A DNA stretch of 64,000 bases from contig NZ_MAOI01000107.1 in the NCBI RefSeq assembly GCF_001884235.1, positions 1 through 64,000 on the forward strand. The letters are read 5' to 3'. Below the pieces are notes generated by a model. It ran no database searches. It saw only the letters and a program-made list of their open reading frames with translations, and was not told the DNA's origin. Shown one piece after another: positions 38,875 to 49,309 of this stretch. How positions within the stretch are numbered: position 1 is the first letter of the stretch; every line of letters starts with the position of its first letter. The stretch is from Bacillus paramycoides. Its GTDB lineage: Bacteria; Bacillota; Bacilli; Bacillales; Bacillaceae_G. A program made the position numbers and the translations under genes.

Positions 38875-40790
38875 TTGCTTTCACCCTCCTCAATTAATAC
38901 CCCATATACACCATCTAAGTTATCTTTTAGAAATGACTCAATTGCTAAATCAAAAACGAATGGATAAAAATTGTTTTCTGCTAAATTTTGCAGGGCAACC
39001 TGTAAAGACTGTACGCCTGGAACTTCTTGCTCTTCTTGTATTTCTACCCTAAAAGAATCAGTACTACATAAAATAATGGATGATTCTGGCAAAATATTAG
39101 CTCTATAAGGAACCTCTTCATTTTGAATATGAAGGAGTGCTTGTTGCAGAGCGTTTCTTAGTGCCAATGTCATATTAATATTTGCTGCACCATACCATCT
39201 ATCATTTATACCGACCCAAACGACAGGAAAACCAAGTAATTCCTCACTTATTCCAACTTTAGGCGTTTCATGAATTGTAGAGAGAGCATTGTAGTAAAAT
39301 CTACAATGGTTATCATGTATTTCGGTTAAATCGAGTTCTGTAATTTCTTCTAGCATATGTGATTGCCGCTCACACAACTTATTGTTTAAATGTTTTTGTA
39401 GTGCGCGGTATACACCTTCTGTCATCGTTTCACCAGCACCAATACCGATATCATTATGTTCAGGAATAAGACGATGAATGATTTCCTCTACATATGTTTC
39501 AATCCCTGTTAAACCAGCTTCGCGGCGCGCTTCATTATGAGTTAGTCCACCACAAGTTATAGTAGGGAGGAGAGCGCTAGGTCCGTCTGATAATGGATTT
39601 GCGACTTGAATATAGCACTGTGATAAAGGTAATTGATATAAATTTTGTTCATCCCACATATGGAATATACCAGCTTCTCTAGATGTTAATGTATCAAAAA
39701 AGCGGAAAATTTCAGTTGAATCAAATTGTTCGGAACGATGTGCAAGGTTTTCATGAAGATTTTGCACCGTATCAATTGTAAAGCTTTCATCAGTTGCGAG
39801 AGGGTGCTTTATAAAGGGATGCCACTTTCCTTCAAGTGTTTCAAAGTTTAATAAATAGAATTGCGGGTTATTCTGCCGATGTGAATCGTCAGCGACATGC
39901 TTAAATAATTCAAAAACGATAATATTTGCTAACATTGCACCTGTAATTGGTGAGAAAGGCTCTGTTGGATTTTCATTTTGTAAAGTGGTTTCATGTAGCC
40001 GATGCCATGCTGATTCCCAGCATTCTTCACGCTCTGCTATTACGACAGGTCCAGCTAAACCGATTCTTGATAAGCATATAGCAGGGATGAAATTTTTTCC
40101 TTCATCTCTACAAATAGCATGTATTGCTCTTAAACTTTCAATATCTCCATTTTGAGAAACGTATAAAATCCAGTCGAAAGGCTCGAATACTTCATGTAAA
40201 GGACGATCGATTGTAGTATCTATTTCTTGTATAAGTACATGATCATCATTTGCATAGGCACGTTCTATTAGTTCATGAATTCGATCGTAGTTTGTTTCGG
40301 CACGATCTGTAACAAGATAATGAAATGTAGGTAAGCCGGATTCAAGCAAAGAAGAAATTAGGGAAGTAAGCATATCCCCAGAACCAATTATAAGTACATT
40401 TGCTGTGCGGTACGTTTGGAATTTTAAAGCACCTGAATGGGAATCAGCTTCTAAAAATTCAATTTGTGAAGCATATCTGTCGAGCAGTGCATCGTTTAAT
40501 TCGTGAGGAGCATCTTGGCTTACATCACGAACGAAACCATTTTCATATAAAATCTCTCCAATTTCAAACACTCGATTTTGATAGGGGAGAGGGAGACCAT
40601 CCGTCAATTCCTCTAAAGAGTGATTACCATTAAACATAGGCATTAATTTCTCAATCCAGTTATAAATTCCAGCACCATCCATACGGAATGAACTGGAGTT
40701 ATTTCGAAAATAGACACCCCCGTTTGAATCGGGGAGGAAGAAAGTATCTTTATTTGTTTTGAGTTTCGTGTGAGTCGGAAGAGTACTCAT
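38871..40790 (-). CDS. ThiF-like thiazole bacteriocin maturation protein
   Basis: A 639-residue protein whose TANVLIIGSGDMLTSLISSL segment is a degenerate E1/ThiF nucleotide fold near residue 130. The rest has only family-level similarity to the 'putative thiazole-containing bacteriocin maturation protein' group of cereus-type clusters. It likely binds or presents the precursor. First gene of a three-gene operon; ATG follows AAGGGGGAT. No transporter, protease or precursor gene is adjacent, which fits Haft (2009), who noted that the precursor is coded far away. Confidence 0.82.
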   Translation of the reverse strand: MSTLPTHTKLKTNKDTFFLPDSNGGVYFRNNSSSFRMDGAGIYNWIEKLMPMFNGNHSLEELTDGLPLPYQNRVFEIGEILYENGFVRDVSQDAPHELNDALLDRYASQIEFLEADSHSGALKFQTYRTANVLIIGSGDMLTSLISSLLESGLPTFHYLVTDRAETNYDRIHELIERAYANDDHVLIQEIDTTIDRPLHEVFEPFDWILYVSQNGDIESLRAIHAICRDEGKNFIPAICLSRIGLAGPVVIAEREECWESAWHRLHETTLQNENPTEPFSPITGAMLANIIVFELFKHVADDSHRQNNPQFYLLNFETLEGKWHPFIKHPLATDESFTIDTVQNLHENLAHRSEQFDSTEIFRFFDTLTSREAGIFHMWDEQNLYQLPLSQCYIQVANPLSDGPSALLPTITCGGLTHNEARREAGLTGIETYVEEIIHRLIPEHNDIGIGAGETMTEGVYRALQKHLNNKLCERQSHMLEEITELDLTEIHDNHCRFYYNALSTIHETPKVGISEELLGFPVVWVGINDRWYGAANINMTLALRNALQQALLHIQNEEVPYRANILPESSIILCSTDSFRVEIQEEQEVPGVQSLQVALQNLAENNFYPFVFDLAIESFLKDNLDGVYGVLIEEGESK

Positions 40791-40860
40791 TTTTATCCCC
40801 CTTATGTTTTGTAAGCATACATTATTAGTCTATGTAGTGCGATTTGTCCCTTATGAGCAT

Positions 40861-40900
40861 AAAAAAAGGCTGTAGAATGGATTCATTCTACAGCCTTTAA
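40861..40900 (-). terminator. Terminator of odhAB
   Basis: AAAGGCTGTAGAATG (40865-40879) pairs with CATTCTACAGCCTTT (40884-40898); on the minus strand the T run follows. Confidence 0.88.
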
Positions 40901-40915
40901 TAGACTCTTAGTCTA

Positions 40916-42175
40916 TCAACCTTCTAATAATAATGATTTTGGATCTTCAAGCATATCTTTAACAGCAACAAGGAAGCTAACTGCTTCTTTACCATCAACA
41001 ATACGGTGATCGTAAGATAGTGCAAGGTACATCATTGGACGGTTTTCCATACGCTCGTTATCGATTGCAACTGGGCGTACTTGGATTTTATGCATTCCTA
41101 GAATACCTACTTGTGGGCTGTTTAGGATTGGTGTCGACATTAGAGAACCGAACACGCCACCGTTTGTAATTGTAAACGTACCACCTTGTAATTCTTTTAA
41201 TGAAAGTTTGTTATCGCGTGCTTTTTTACCCAATTCACGAATTTCGCTTTCGATTTCAGCGAAGTTTAATTGGTTAGCATCGCGTACAACTGGAACAACT
41301 AATCCATCTGGAGCTGCTACTGCAATACCGATATCATAGAATTTTTTAATGATAAGCTCATCGCCTTGAATTTCAGCATTTAATAATGGGAATTGTTTTA
41401 ATGCTGCAACAACTGCTTTTGTGAAGAATGACATAAAGCCAAGACGTACATCATGTTTTTTCTCGAAAGCATCTTTGCGTTCTTTACGTAATTCCATGAT
41501 TGCACTCATATCAACTTCGTTAAATGTTGTTAACATTGCAGATGTTTGTTGAACTTCTACAAGACGTTTTGCAATTGTTTGACGGCGGCGGGACATTTTC
41601 ACGCGCTCAACTGGTTTTTCGAATTCAGTTTTTACAGCTGGAGCAGGAGCTGGACTTTTTGGAGCAGCTGGTGCTTCTTTTGGCGCTGCAGCATGAGCTT
41701 GTACATCATGCGGTCTCACACGTCCAAGTGGATCTGTGCTGCGCACATCGTTTAAGTCGATTCCTAATTCACGAGCCATTTTGCGAGCAGCTGGTGATGC
41801 GATAGGACGATTTGTATTTGGTAAACCTTGAAGAGCTTTATTTTGTTCAGCACTTTGCGCTTCAGCTTTTGGTGCTTCAGTAGTTTCTTGTTTTGGTTGC
41901 TCAGCAGCTGGAGCAGGTGTGCTTACTGCAACTGCTGCGCCATTAGCATCTAAAATTGCGATAGTAGCGCCAACTTCAACTGTATCTCCAGGTTCGCCTA
42001 GTAATTTCGATACAATACCTGAATCTTCTGCAATGATTTCTACATTGACTTTGTCAGTCTCAAGCTCAACAACGCTGCCACCTTTCTCAACTTTGTCGCC
42101 TACGTTGATAAGCCATTGTGAAATAGTTCCTTCTGAAATAGATTCTGCAAGCTCAGGTACTTTAATTTCGATCAT
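40916..42175 (-). CDS. odhB: 2-oxoglutarate dehydrogenase E2 (succinyltransferase) OdhB
   Basis: A 419-residue dihydrolipoyl succinyltransferase of the TCA-cycle complex. The N-terminal lipoyl domain has the lipoylated Lys in LETDKVNVE, an Ala/Pro/Glu linker, an E3-binding domain ([20 protein letters not shown]) and the catalytic domain ending [18 protein letters not shown] with the active-site His. Downstream of odhA in one operon. GGGGAGGAC precedes ATG. Confidence 0.96.
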   Translation of the reverse strand: MIEIKVPELAESISEGTISQWLINVGDKVEKGGSVVELETDKVNVEIIAEDSGIVSKLLGEPGDTVEVGATIAILDANGAAVAVSTPAPAAEQPKQETTEAPKAEAQSAEQNKALQGLPNTNRPIASPAARKMARELGIDLNDVRSTDPLGRVRPHDVQAHAAAPKEAPAAPKSPAPAPAVKTEFEKPVERVKMSRRRQTIAKRLVEVQQTSAMLTTFNEVDMSAIMELRKERKDAFEKKHDVRLGFMSFFTKAVVAALKQFPLLNAEIQGDELIIKKFYDIGIAVAAPDGLVVPVVRDANQLNFAEIESEIRELGKKARDNKLSLKELQGGTFTITNGGVFGSLMSTPILNSPQVGILGMHKIQVRPVAIDNERMENRPMMYLALSYDHRIVDGKEAVSFLVAVKDMLEDPKSLLLEG

Positions 42176-42253
42176 TTTAAATGTCCTCCCCTTATTTGCC
42201 TAACGGTGTGTTTTGTCTTCTTTAATCTTCGGTAATCTCCATTTATTAGCCCG

Positions 42254-42278
42254 ACTTGGGCAGAATATCTGCCCAAGT
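42254..42278 (-). promoter_or_regulatory. Intercistronic hairpin odhA-odhB
   Basis: ACTTGGGCAGA and TCTGCCCAAGT form an 11-bp perfect stem with a 3-nt loop, in the 129-nt gap between odhA and odhB. It has no T run after it on the minus strand, so it more likely guides RNA processing or stability than termination. Confidence 0.6.
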
Positions 42279-42304
42279 AGAGCCTGAAAAATTCATTGTT
42301 ACTT

Positions 42305-45172
42305 TCAGTTGCTGTAAACTTCAATTTCTTGTTTATCTTGACGGAAGTTGTACTTCACGTCTAAAGCGTGCGCAACGATTAGTTCTTGCTCAGCTTTGTG
42401 AGCGAATGGATCGCCACCAGATGGACTAGAACGATCAGGGCGTCCAATATAACCTGTTTTCACTTTATCGCCAGCAAGCTCGAACAGAATTGGAGCCATG
42501 TAATGCCATGCACCCATATTACGAGGTTCTTCTTGAACCCAAATGATTTCTTCTAAGTTTTTAAAGCGTTTAATAATAGATTGAACTTTTTCAGCAGGGA
42601 ATGGGTACAACTGCTCGATACGAATCATATGAACTTCATCTAAGCTGTACTCATGCTTACCATTGTCGATCTCTGCTGCTAAGTCAATCGCCATTTTACC
42701 TGTGCTTAAAACAAGACGTTTTACTTTGTTTGGTTTCATACCAAGGTTTTCTTGTTCTAAAGCAGGTTGGAAACGTCCTTCACTTAACTCACTACCTGTT
42801 GAAAGTGTAAGTGGGTGACGTAATAAACTTTTCGGCGTCATAATTACTAACGGTCGAACAGCTTCTGTTCCTAAGATAGATGCTTGACGACGCAAGATAT
42901 GGAAGTATTGTGCCGCGCTCGTTAAGTTTGCAACTGTCCAGTTATTTTCAGCAGCTAATTGTAAGAAACGCTCTGGACGTGCACTAGAATGCTCTGGTCC
43001 TTGACCTTCATAACCGTGTGGTAATAGAAGAACTAAACCTGATTTTTGACCCCATTTTGCTCTTCCTGCTGAAACATATTGATCAAATAACGCTTGCGCA
43101 GTATTTGAGAAGTCACCGTATTGCGCTTCCCACATAACAAGAGTTTCTGGAGCGAATACGTTATAACCATATTCGTAACCAACAACAGCAGCCTCTGATA
43201 ACGGACTGTTATGAACAGAGAATGAAGCATTGATATTTGGTAAACGATGTAATGGTGAATATGTTTCGTTTGTATCAGTATCGTGTAATACGATATGACG
43301 ATGCGCGAATGTACCACGCTGTGAATCTTGACCAGTTAAACGAATTGGCGTACCTTCTTGTAAAATAGAAGCGAATGCTAACGATTCAGCAAGTGCCCAT
43401 TCAATTTTACCGTTCTCTTCAAGAGCATCTTTACGGCGCTCAAGAATTTTCTTCACTTTTGGATATACGTTAAAGCCTTCAGGCCAAGATAATAGACCTT
43501 CATTAATTGCACGAAGTGAGTCAAGTTCAACACCAGTGTCAATCGGCTGGATGCCTCTTGCAACAACATCTGGAACTTTAACGTGAATTGTTGCAGCACT
43601 TGTATCAGCAGGTGGTACTTGTGCGTATTCAGCTTTTAATTGCTCTTGTATAAACTGAGTAATTGTTTCAACCTCATCTGCATTTAGAACGCCAGCAGCT
43701 TGTAATTGATCTGCATAAATTGCTCTTACAGTTGGGTGATTTTTAATCTTTTTGTACACTTGTGGCTGCGTAACTGCTGGATCATCCATTTCGTTATGAC
43801 CGTAGCGACGGTAACCGATTAAATCGATTAAGAAGTCTTTTTGGAACAGCGTACGATATTGGATCGCAAGGTTAGCAGCAGCAAGACAAGCTTCCGGATC
43901 ATCAGCGTTCACGTGAACAATCGGAATGTCGAATCCTTTTGCAAGGTCACTCGAATATTTCGTAGAACGAGAATCATAGCTATCAGTCGTAAAGCCGACT
44001 GCATTATTTGCGATAACATGGATCGTTCCGCCAGTTTGATATGCGTTCAATCTACTTAAGTTCAATGTTTCAGATACAATACCTTGACCAGGGAATGCAG
44101 CATCACCATGAACTAAAATTACGAATGACTTTGAAGTATCTTGTTCTGGAAGACCAGATTTTTTACGGTTCTCTTGAGCCGCACGTGCGAAACCTTCCAC
44201 AACAGGATTAACGAACTCAAGATGACTTGGGTTATTTGCTAAAGTAACACGAGTACTAACTTCTTCATTACCAACGACTTGTTCTCTACCTAAATGGTAT
44301 TTCACGTCGCCAGTCCAGCCAGCATTTGCCTTTACGCCTTCTATTTTTGCATGTTTGAACTCAGCAAACATGTGACTATATGGTTTCTCTAATACGTGAG
44401 CAAGTACGCTTAGACGACCGCGGTGAGCCATACCAATCATGACATCTTCTACGCCGTTTTTAGCACCTTCTCGAACAATTTCATCTAATACAGGTACAAG
44501 CATATCAACACCCTCGATAGAGAAACGCTTTTGACCAACGAATGTTTTATGCAAGAATTGCTCGAAACCTTCAACAGCTGTTAAACGTTTTAAAAGAGCA
44601 GTTCGTTTTTTATTTAATAATGGTTGACGCAATGAATTTGATTCCACCATTTGATGCAACCACGCGCGTTCTTCACTATCTTGTATATGTGAAAATTCAT
44701 AAGCTAAAGATTTTGTATAAACGTCTTTTAATCTATGAATTACATCAAGTGCAGTGTGAATACCTTCTGGTGCATCTTGCCATACTGTTTTAGCTGGAAT
44801 CGCTTTCAAATCAGCATCGCTAAGTTCGCTCATTGTTTTCTCGATAAGAGATTGTCCATTTGCAGCATCTTCCATTGGATTAATGTGAGCCAACGTATGC
44901 CCGAAAGAACGAATCTGCTCGACAAGTTGAACGACCTTAAGAATTTTTTCAATGTTTCCAGTGTTTTGAGGAGAAAAATTTGTTGCTGTGTTGTCCCCTG
45001 TTACGACATCATCTTGGAACGAAGGAGCTCCAAAAATTTCAAAAAGCTCTTGTAATTCCGGATCAACAGAACCTGCGCCAGTTACGTAAAGATCATACTG
45101 TTCAATAACATAACCAAGGTTCGGACCATGGAACTTGGCCCAAGGGTTTGTCGTTGTATTCTTCCTCGTCAT
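42305..45172 (-). CDS. odhA: 2-oxoglutarate dehydrogenase E1 OdhA
   Basis: A 955-residue thiamine-diphosphate decarboxylase, first subunit of the complex. N-terminal [21 protein letters not shown], thiamine site [38 protein letters not shown] and C-terminal [16 protein letters not shown]-like segment ([20 protein letters not shown]). ATG at 45172 follows GGGAGG; the upstream extension of the frame to 45361 is rejected. First gene of odhAB. Confidence 0.96.
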   Translation of the reverse strand: MTRKNTTTNPWAKFHGPNLGYVIEQYDLYVTGAGSVDPELQELFEIFGAPSFQDDVVTGDNTATNFSPQNTGNIEKILKVVQLVEQIRSFGHTLAHINPMEDAANGQSLIEKTMSELSDADLKAIPAKTVWQDAPEGIHTALDVIHRLKDVYTKSLAYEFSHIQDSEERAWLHQMVESNSLRQPLLNKKRTALLKRLTAVEGFEQFLHKTFVGQKRFSIEGVDMLVPVLDEIVREGAKNGVEDVMIGMAHRGRLSVLAHVLEKPYSHMFAEFKHAKIEGVKANAGWTGDVKYHLGREQVVGNEEVSTRVTLANNPSHLEFVNPVVEGFARAAQENRKKSGLPEQDTSKSFVILVHGDAAFPGQGIVSETLNLSRLNAYQTGGTIHVIANNAVGFTTDSYDSRSTKYSSDLAKGFDIPIVHVNADDPEACLAAANLAIQYRTLFQKDFLIDLIGYRRYGHNEMDDPAVTQPQVYKKIKNHPTVRAIYADQLQAAGVLNADEVETITQFIQEQLKAEYAQVPPADTSAATIHVKVPDVVARGIQPIDTGVELDSLRAINEGLLSWPEGFNVYPKVKKILERRKDALEENGKIEWALAESLAFASILQEGTPIRLTGQDSQRGTFAHRHIVLHDTDTNETYSPLHRLPNINASFSVHNSPLSEAAVVGYEYGYNVFAPETLVMWEAQYGDFSNTAQALFDQYVSAGRAKWGQKSGLVLLLPHGYEGQGPEHSSARPERFLQLAAENNWTVANLTSAAQYFHILRRQASILGTEAVRPLVIMTPKSLLRHPLTLSTGSELSEGRFQPALEQENLGMKPNKVKRLVLSTGKMAIDLAAEIDNGKHEYSLDEVHMIRIEQLYPFPAEKVQSIIKRFKNLEEIIWVQEEPRNMGAWHYMAPILFELAGDKVKTGYIGRPDRSSPSGGDPFAHKAEQELIVAHALDVKYNFRQDKQEIEVYSN

Positions 45173-45938
45173 TTGTTTAAACCTCCCAATGCATATAATC
45201 CTTTTCCATACAAAAAGGTGCATTTTGCTCTTTTCAATAATTGATGAACCAATAATCAATGTAAATGTTTTCTTTACTCTTATGTTATTACAATAATTTA
45301 CATAATACCAAACACTATTACTTATCTGTTTTGTAAAAAAACATTCACAATAACTTATCACCCAAGTTAATCTTTCATGTTATAAAGTAATTTTACAAAA
45401 AAAGGGGGTGGATATATTTGGTATACCTACATTAATAACTATAATTGTTGCATTTAAATATAGGTATAATCGTTGGAATGTTTCGATAAAAACTCGTTCG
45501 AATTATGTATATTGAAATAATAAGCGCTTTCATTGATATTATACAACAATACAACGGAATATAGTATAAAAAATAAAAAATTATGAATTTAGCATAAACT
45601 TTATTTCGATAGTGTTAAATATTAAAAGGAAAATGAAGGATTTCTACAAAAAAAGTGGCTATACATAAAAAATGCTTCATAAACCGTTAGTTTCTATAAA
45701 TATGGCGAAAAACACCGTAAAAACAACAGCACATTTCATTGAATAAAGAGAAGAATGAAATGGTTTAAAAAGATAAAACACATATGGAGATATTAAATTT
45801 TTATAAAAGCGGGGAGGAGATATAGTAACGGATATATACATTGTTCCATGTTCCGTTTCAAAATAGACGTGTTGAAATTGAAAAAGTTTCTTCTATATAA
45901 ATAGAATGCAAAATAATCCATATGAATGTAAAGGAACC
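45173..45938. other. Long intergenic region upstream of odhA
   Basis: About 770 bp of very AT-rich DNA with no gene that I can support. It contains the odhA promoter (not located), and a possible cre at 45518-45533. The short inverted GGTATACCTA / ATAGGTATA pair near 45420 and 45465 is noted but weak. Confidence 0.5.
45518..45533 (-). promoter_or_regulatory. Possible cre (CcpA site)
   Basis: Minus strand TGAAAGCGCTTATT, two mismatches at the end of the consensus TGWAANCGNTNNCA. Catabolite control of odhAB is known in Bacillus, but the distance of about 350 bp from odhA makes this tentative. Confidence 0.35.
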
Positions 45939-45968
45939 TTGACGTAAAGTCTCCTTTACATATATACT
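45926..45968 (+). promoter_or_regulatory. Promoter and operator-like inverted repeat of XRE operon
   Basis: TTGACG (45939-45944), 18-bp spacer, TATACT (45963-45968). The 10-bp perfect inverted repeat ATGTAAAGGA (45926-45935) / TCCTTTACAT (45952-45961) brackets the -35 and fits an operator, perhaps for the XRE protein itself. Confidence 0.6.
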
Positions 45969-45996
45969 CGGTATAAGGAAGGAGGGAGAAATTTCC

Positions 45997-46206
45997 TTGG
46001 AAAACAAAATGGTCGAATACAGAAAGAAATTTGGACTATCTCAAGAAAAATTGGCTGAAAAGCTAGGGGTTTCCAGACAAACCATTATCTCAATTGAAAA
46101 GGGGAAATATGATCCATCACTTCCGTTAGCATTTGAAATCGCAAAAGCATTTCAGACAACGATAGAACATGTATTTATTTATGAAGGAAAAGAAGAGGGG
46201 GAGTAG
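45997..46206 (+). CDS. XRE-family repressor (YozG-like)
   Basis: A 69-residue helix-turn-helix protein: FGLSQEKLAEKLGVSRQTII then SIEKGKYDPSLPLAFEIAKAF. TTG start 10 nt after GGAGGG; the ATG at 46009 has poor spacing. It overlaps by spacing of 2 bp with the following membrane gene, a common repressor-membrane pair in Bacillus. Confidence 0.85.
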   Translation: MENKMVEYRKKFGLSQEKLAEKLGVSRQTIISIEKGKYDPSLPLAFEIAKAFQTTIEHVFIYEGKEEGE

Positions 46207-46208
46207 GA

Positions 46209-46586
46209 ATGAATTATTCACAAAAGTACTTTGTTGTTATGGGAATTATTTTTCTAGTTATGAGTGGATTTATGATATTAACAGGTATAATGACGCATTC
46301 TGCACCACCAGCTATAACTTATCCATTACTTGCGATGATGATCATGTGTTTTTGCTTAAGCTACTTGCACCCGCAATTTAAAGAAAAAGATGAGCGAATG
46401 AAACTCATTCGTTATAAAGGAATGTTCTTCACCTTTTTTGCACTAACGGCATATTATCTTCTTTTCTCTATTGGTTTAAACTTAAAAGTAATTACACCAT
46501 CTGCAACTGAACTATTGAACATATTAATGGCACTAACGATGAGTACAGTCTTTATCTCATTTGTTGTTTTGTCTAAAAGATATTAA
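46209..46586 (+). CDS. Membrane protein paired with XRE regulator
   Basis: A 125-residue protein with four hydrophobic segments, two before and two after a polar stretch (HPQFKEKDERMKLIRYKGMF). The KDERMKLIRYKG middle is typical of small permease-like partners of YozG-type repressors. The function is unknown. Cotranscribed with the XRE gene. Confidence 0.7.
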   Translation: MNYSQKYFVVMGIIFLVMSGFMILTGIMTHSAPPAITYPLLAMMIMCFCLSYLHPQFKEKDERMKLIRYKGMFFTFFALTAYYLLFSIGLNLKVITPSATELLNILMALTMSTVFISFVVLSKRY

Positions 46587-46614
46587 GATGTAAGAGAGAA
46601 AGGAAGATTAATAA

Positions 46615-46797
46615 ATGCAAATGATATACGCTTTTGGTATGGGGCTTGTTTTATTTTTGGCGGTATTCTTATTCATACGTAAAGACGTCCAAGGCGGGAC
46701 GTTAACGAAAAGAGGGTTCTATAAATTAATCGGCTGTTTAGTCGTTATGTTTATAGCGATCGTTGTGTTAGTTGTTTTAATTAATAAGTCATTATAG
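46615..46797 (+). CDS. Small two-span membrane protein
   Basis: A 60-residue protein with two membrane helices (residues 3-20 and 38-57) and a basic, short link. GAGAGAAAGGAAG lies upstream. Third gene of the XRE operon; a terminator follows. I do not recognise the family. Confidence 0.65.
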   Translation: MQMIYAFGMGLVLFLAVFLFIRKDVQGGTLTKRGFYKLIGCLVVMFIAIVVLVVLINKSL

Positions 46798-46810
46798 AAA
46801 TTAAAAATGG

Positions 46811-46842
46811 GACCTTACATTTAGTAAGGTCTTTCTTTTTGA
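46811..46842 (+). terminator. Terminator of the XRE operon
   Basis: GACCTTAC (46811-46818) pairs with GTAAGGTC (46824-46831), then TTTCTTTTT. Confidence 0.85.
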
Positions 46843-46932
46843 AATTAAAACTAAAAATTACCATAAGAACTATTTACTGACTATATCGTGTATTATATAA
46901 TCCAATAAAATGATAGTTAAGGAGAATAGTAT

Positions 46933-47295
46933 ATGAATAAAAAAACTATCTTCTTTTTATTAACATGTTTACTACTTGTAGCTAGTATTACTTATATAGT
47001 ATGTAACAAGAGAGAACAAGTACCACCTATATTAGTATGGGAGGATCAGGAATACTACGTTACAAATGAACCTGCAAAAGCAGAAGAAATTGGGCAAAGG
47101 CTTGGCGAAGTTACAAAGAAAATTGAAACAAGCAAAAAGCCTACTGAAAATAGTGAATCTAATATATTACAAGAAAAAACAGAAGTGTTCGCAATGATTT
47201 TAGAAGAAGAGGATGATAAAACACCTTTAGTTGTAAAAGAACCTTATAGTGAAGAATATAGAATAGTCAGGCCGATGTTAAAACAAGTACTATAG
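46933..47295 (+). CDS. Small secreted or membrane-anchored protein
   Basis: A 120-residue protein with an N-terminal hydrophobic helix (FFLLTCLLLVASITYIVC) and a polar, acidic remainder. The Cys after IV is not in a standard lipobox, so I favour a membrane anchor. No family is recognised. AAGGAGAA precedes ATG. The next gene starts 44 bp on. Confidence 0.6.
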   Translation: MNKKTIFFLLTCLLLVASITYIVCNKREQVPPILVWEDQEYYVTNEPAKAEEIGQRLGEVTKKIETSKKPTENSESNILQEKTEVFAMILEEEDDKTPLVVKEPYSEEYRIVRPMLKQVL

Positions 47296-47338
47296 TATAA
47301 AGTGAAGAGAAATTTTTTGATAGAGGGCAGTGAATATC

Positions 47339-47662
47339 ATGAGGTGGAAAGCGGGAAATTTTGAAAAAATAGAAACGAAGGATTCATCTATTGAGCAACT
47401 TATACATACATTCAAGGAACAAAACCTACATGGTGGAGCGGTTATAAGCTGTTTTAAAGTACATAACGAAAATTTTTTCAAAGAAATACCTTATGGAGAA
47501 GATGGACACGAGCACTTTTTCAGAAGAATCTTCAACTCTTTAGATATAATCAATAACTTAGAAGAGTTAAAAATAAATACATCAGAAAAATATAAGTTTC
47601 ATTTTCAAGGCAGTAACGCAGTAATTGATGATTGTCTAGGGGGAACTGTCTTTAAAATATAA
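47339..47662 (+). CDS. Hypothetical protein
   Basis: A 107-residue soluble protein starting MRWKAGNFEKIETKDSSIEQ and ending DDCLGGTVFKI. GTG at 47330 is another possible start; AGAGGG lies 47322-47327. I do not recognise the family. It sits close to a polymorphic toxin and an immunity-like gene, so a role as an orphan immunity protein is possible but unproved. Confidence 0.5.
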   Translation: MRWKAGNFEKIETKDSSIEQLIHTFKEQNLHGGAVISCFKVHNENFFKEIPYGEDGHEHFFRRIFNSLDIINNLEELKINTSEKYKFHFQGSNAVIDDCLGGTVFKI

Positions 47663-47744
47663 GATCATGTGTAAATCTGAGAAATTTCAAAAGAAACATG
47701 TAGTAGATTTCAGCTAGTGATGTGTATGTTTACATGAAATAACA

Positions 47745-47780
47745 AAGAAAAACCGACTCCTTGTCAGGAGTTGGCTTTAA
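47745..47780 (-). terminator. Terminator of the toxin-immunity pair
   Basis: CCGACTCCT (47753-47761) pairs with AGGAGTTGG (47766-47774), one G-T pair, T run on the minus strand. Confidence 0.75.
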
Positions 47781-47793
47781 TAAATACCCTATT

Positions 47794-48132
47794 CTAGTTA
47801 GAGTCACGGTTTCGCAAGTGATTTTCATACTCTGCTAACCATACTAACATCAAGTTTTTTAATTCAATAGTTTCAATTTCACAAGTATTTTCTCCATCTT
47901 CATAAAAACGGTGTAAAATTTTTGTGTAATCTGCTTGTATTTCTAAGTTACAACTATTTCCGCTTATCTCAAGAAAATCTAATTCTCTATTTAATACTTT
48001 ATCTAAATACTGTATACCATGATTGCTATGAATATCATCTTCTAATAAATCTGCAACTAAAGAAATTTTTTCTGGTAATTCAATCATTAGGGTATTTAAG
48101 GGACCCTCATAAATCCTATATGTATATTTCAT
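47794..48132 (-). CDS. Probable immunity protein of the EndoU toxin
   Basis: A 112-residue acidic protein, starting MKYTYRIYEGPLNTLMIELP and with LMLVWLAEYENHLRNRDSN at the end. It begins 25 bp after the EndoU toxin gene on the same strand, the place where immunity genes of polymorphic toxins lie, and small acidic proteins are usual there. No immunity family is recognised; the role is inferred from position. Confidence 0.55.
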   Translation of the reverse strand: MKYTYRIYEGPLNTLMIELPEKISLVADLLEDDIHSNHGIQYLDKVLNRELDFLEISGNSCNLEIQADYTKILHRFYEDGENTCEIETIELKNLMLVWLAEYENHLRNRDSN

Positions 48133-48157
48133 AAGTAAATATTGTCTCCTTTATAAA

Positions 48158-49240
48158 TTAGTAGAGTGGAAATGCTGAAATGATTCTTCCGTTTGAATCA
48201 ATAAATAATCTAATCTTCATACCATTTGGAGCGGTACCAATATACCTATTCCCTCTTCCGGAGTAAACTTTATTATTATATGCTACTTCAATGGCTTTGA
48301 GGACCTCTGTTCTACCCCAATGATCCGGGAAAAATGTTGAAGGTAATGTTTTAGGTACACCATTTACTGAAACTTCAGCTTCGTATACGCCATAACGGTT
48401 TGGTGATCTTGTAACTCTTAGAATTTCTCCTTCGGCCATCATACTTTTATGATGATACCCTCCAGCAGCTCCTGCTTTATTTAGATTCCCGTGAAATATA
48501 TGTTCAACCGTACCATTGTTTTTATAAATAGAATTAGGATGAGATTTGAATTTATCAAAGAATAAGAAAGTATCTTTAGCTTGTTTAAACTCAGGTATAT
48601 TAATTCTGGATAGTCCACCACTTCCGTCAGCAAAAGCAAGCTGACTGCGATTCCCCTTGAATAAAGAAGCGGCGTCTTGCAAGCTTTGTTTAGCATTTCG
48701 AGAAACCTCAGCTAATGTAGTACCAGGTTTCAACATTGCAATCTTATCTACACCTTTTGCCCCTAACAAAGCAAACATACCATGAGACATTATACTTCCA
48801 TACAATTCAGCTCGACTATTCCAGTCTCCGTTTACAACGTTAGTATTCCATGAATCTGAAATTGTTTGTTTTATTGCATTAAATGTTTCGTCTAGGTGAG
48901 AAACAGCTTCAATCGTATTATTAATACTATCTATTGGGTGGATGGCTGAATCTAAAAGTCCTTCTATCTCATCACCAAGAGCTTCACGACCTCCTTTTAT
49001 AAAATGGTATGGTACACCTAATCCAGCTTTTTCAAAAGTAGATTCGACTTCATCATCTATAGCGCCTTTTATTTTATTCACATCTTTATAAGCCGCTTCG
49101 ACACCATGTTTAAATTTATCATATAAAGACTCATCAGCATTTTTTACTTTGCTAAGATCCTCATAAGTTTCTTTGAGACCGTGATTAACTTTGTCAAGTA
49201 AAGAACCATCATTTTTCTTGCTATTTAATGGACCACACAT
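48158..49240 (-). CDS. EndoU nuclease toxin, C-terminal part of a WXG100-EndoU protein
   Basis: 360 codons from an internal ATG (MCGPLNSKKNDGS). The C-terminal 120 residues form a bacterial EndoU ribonuclease domain: VEHIFHGNLNKAGAAGGYHH with catalytic His residues, GVYEAEVSVNG and PSTFFPDHWGRTEVLKAI. The middle is a helical link region. The frame is the same as the WXG100-like ORF at 49310-49534; one TAA at 49310-49312 separates them. As it stands, the nuclease part lacks its secretion domain and its ATG has only a weak site, so it may be inactive in export or a pseudogene. Alternatively, this ATG is used as an intracellular form. Confidence 0.8.
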   Translation of the reverse strand: MCGPLNSKKNDGSLLDKVNHGLKETYEDLSKVKNADESLYDKFKHGVEAAYKDVNKIKGAIDDEVESTFEKAGLGVPYHFIKGGREALGDEIEGLLDSAIHPIDSINNTIEAVSHLDETFNAIKQTISDSWNTNVVNGDWNSRAELYGSIMSHGMFALLGAKGVDKIAMLKPGTTLAEVSRNAKQSLQDAASLFKGNRSQLAFADGSGGLSRINIPEFKQAKDTFLFFDKFKSHPNSIYKNNGTVEHIFHGNLNKAGAAGGYHHKSMMAEGEILRVTRSPNRYGVYEAEVSVNGVPKTLPSTFFPDHWGRTEVLKAIEVAYNNKVYSGRGNRYIGTAPNGMKIRLFIDSNGRIISAFPLY

Positions 49241-49309
49241 TGCCCCTTCTTCGAGATTTACGTCATATGAAGCATCTGCGGTACGGAATTTCTCAGCAAT
49301 TCGTTTTAA

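Noticed and set aside
35340-45172. TOMM precursor peptide hidden in the flanks of the operon
   Set aside because: The gaps (35249-35339, 40791-40915) hold terminators and no Cys- or Ser/Thr-rich small ORF.
46169-46381. 70-codon ORF across the XRE gene end
   Set aside because: Out-of-frame shadow of two genes with clear ribosome-binding sites.
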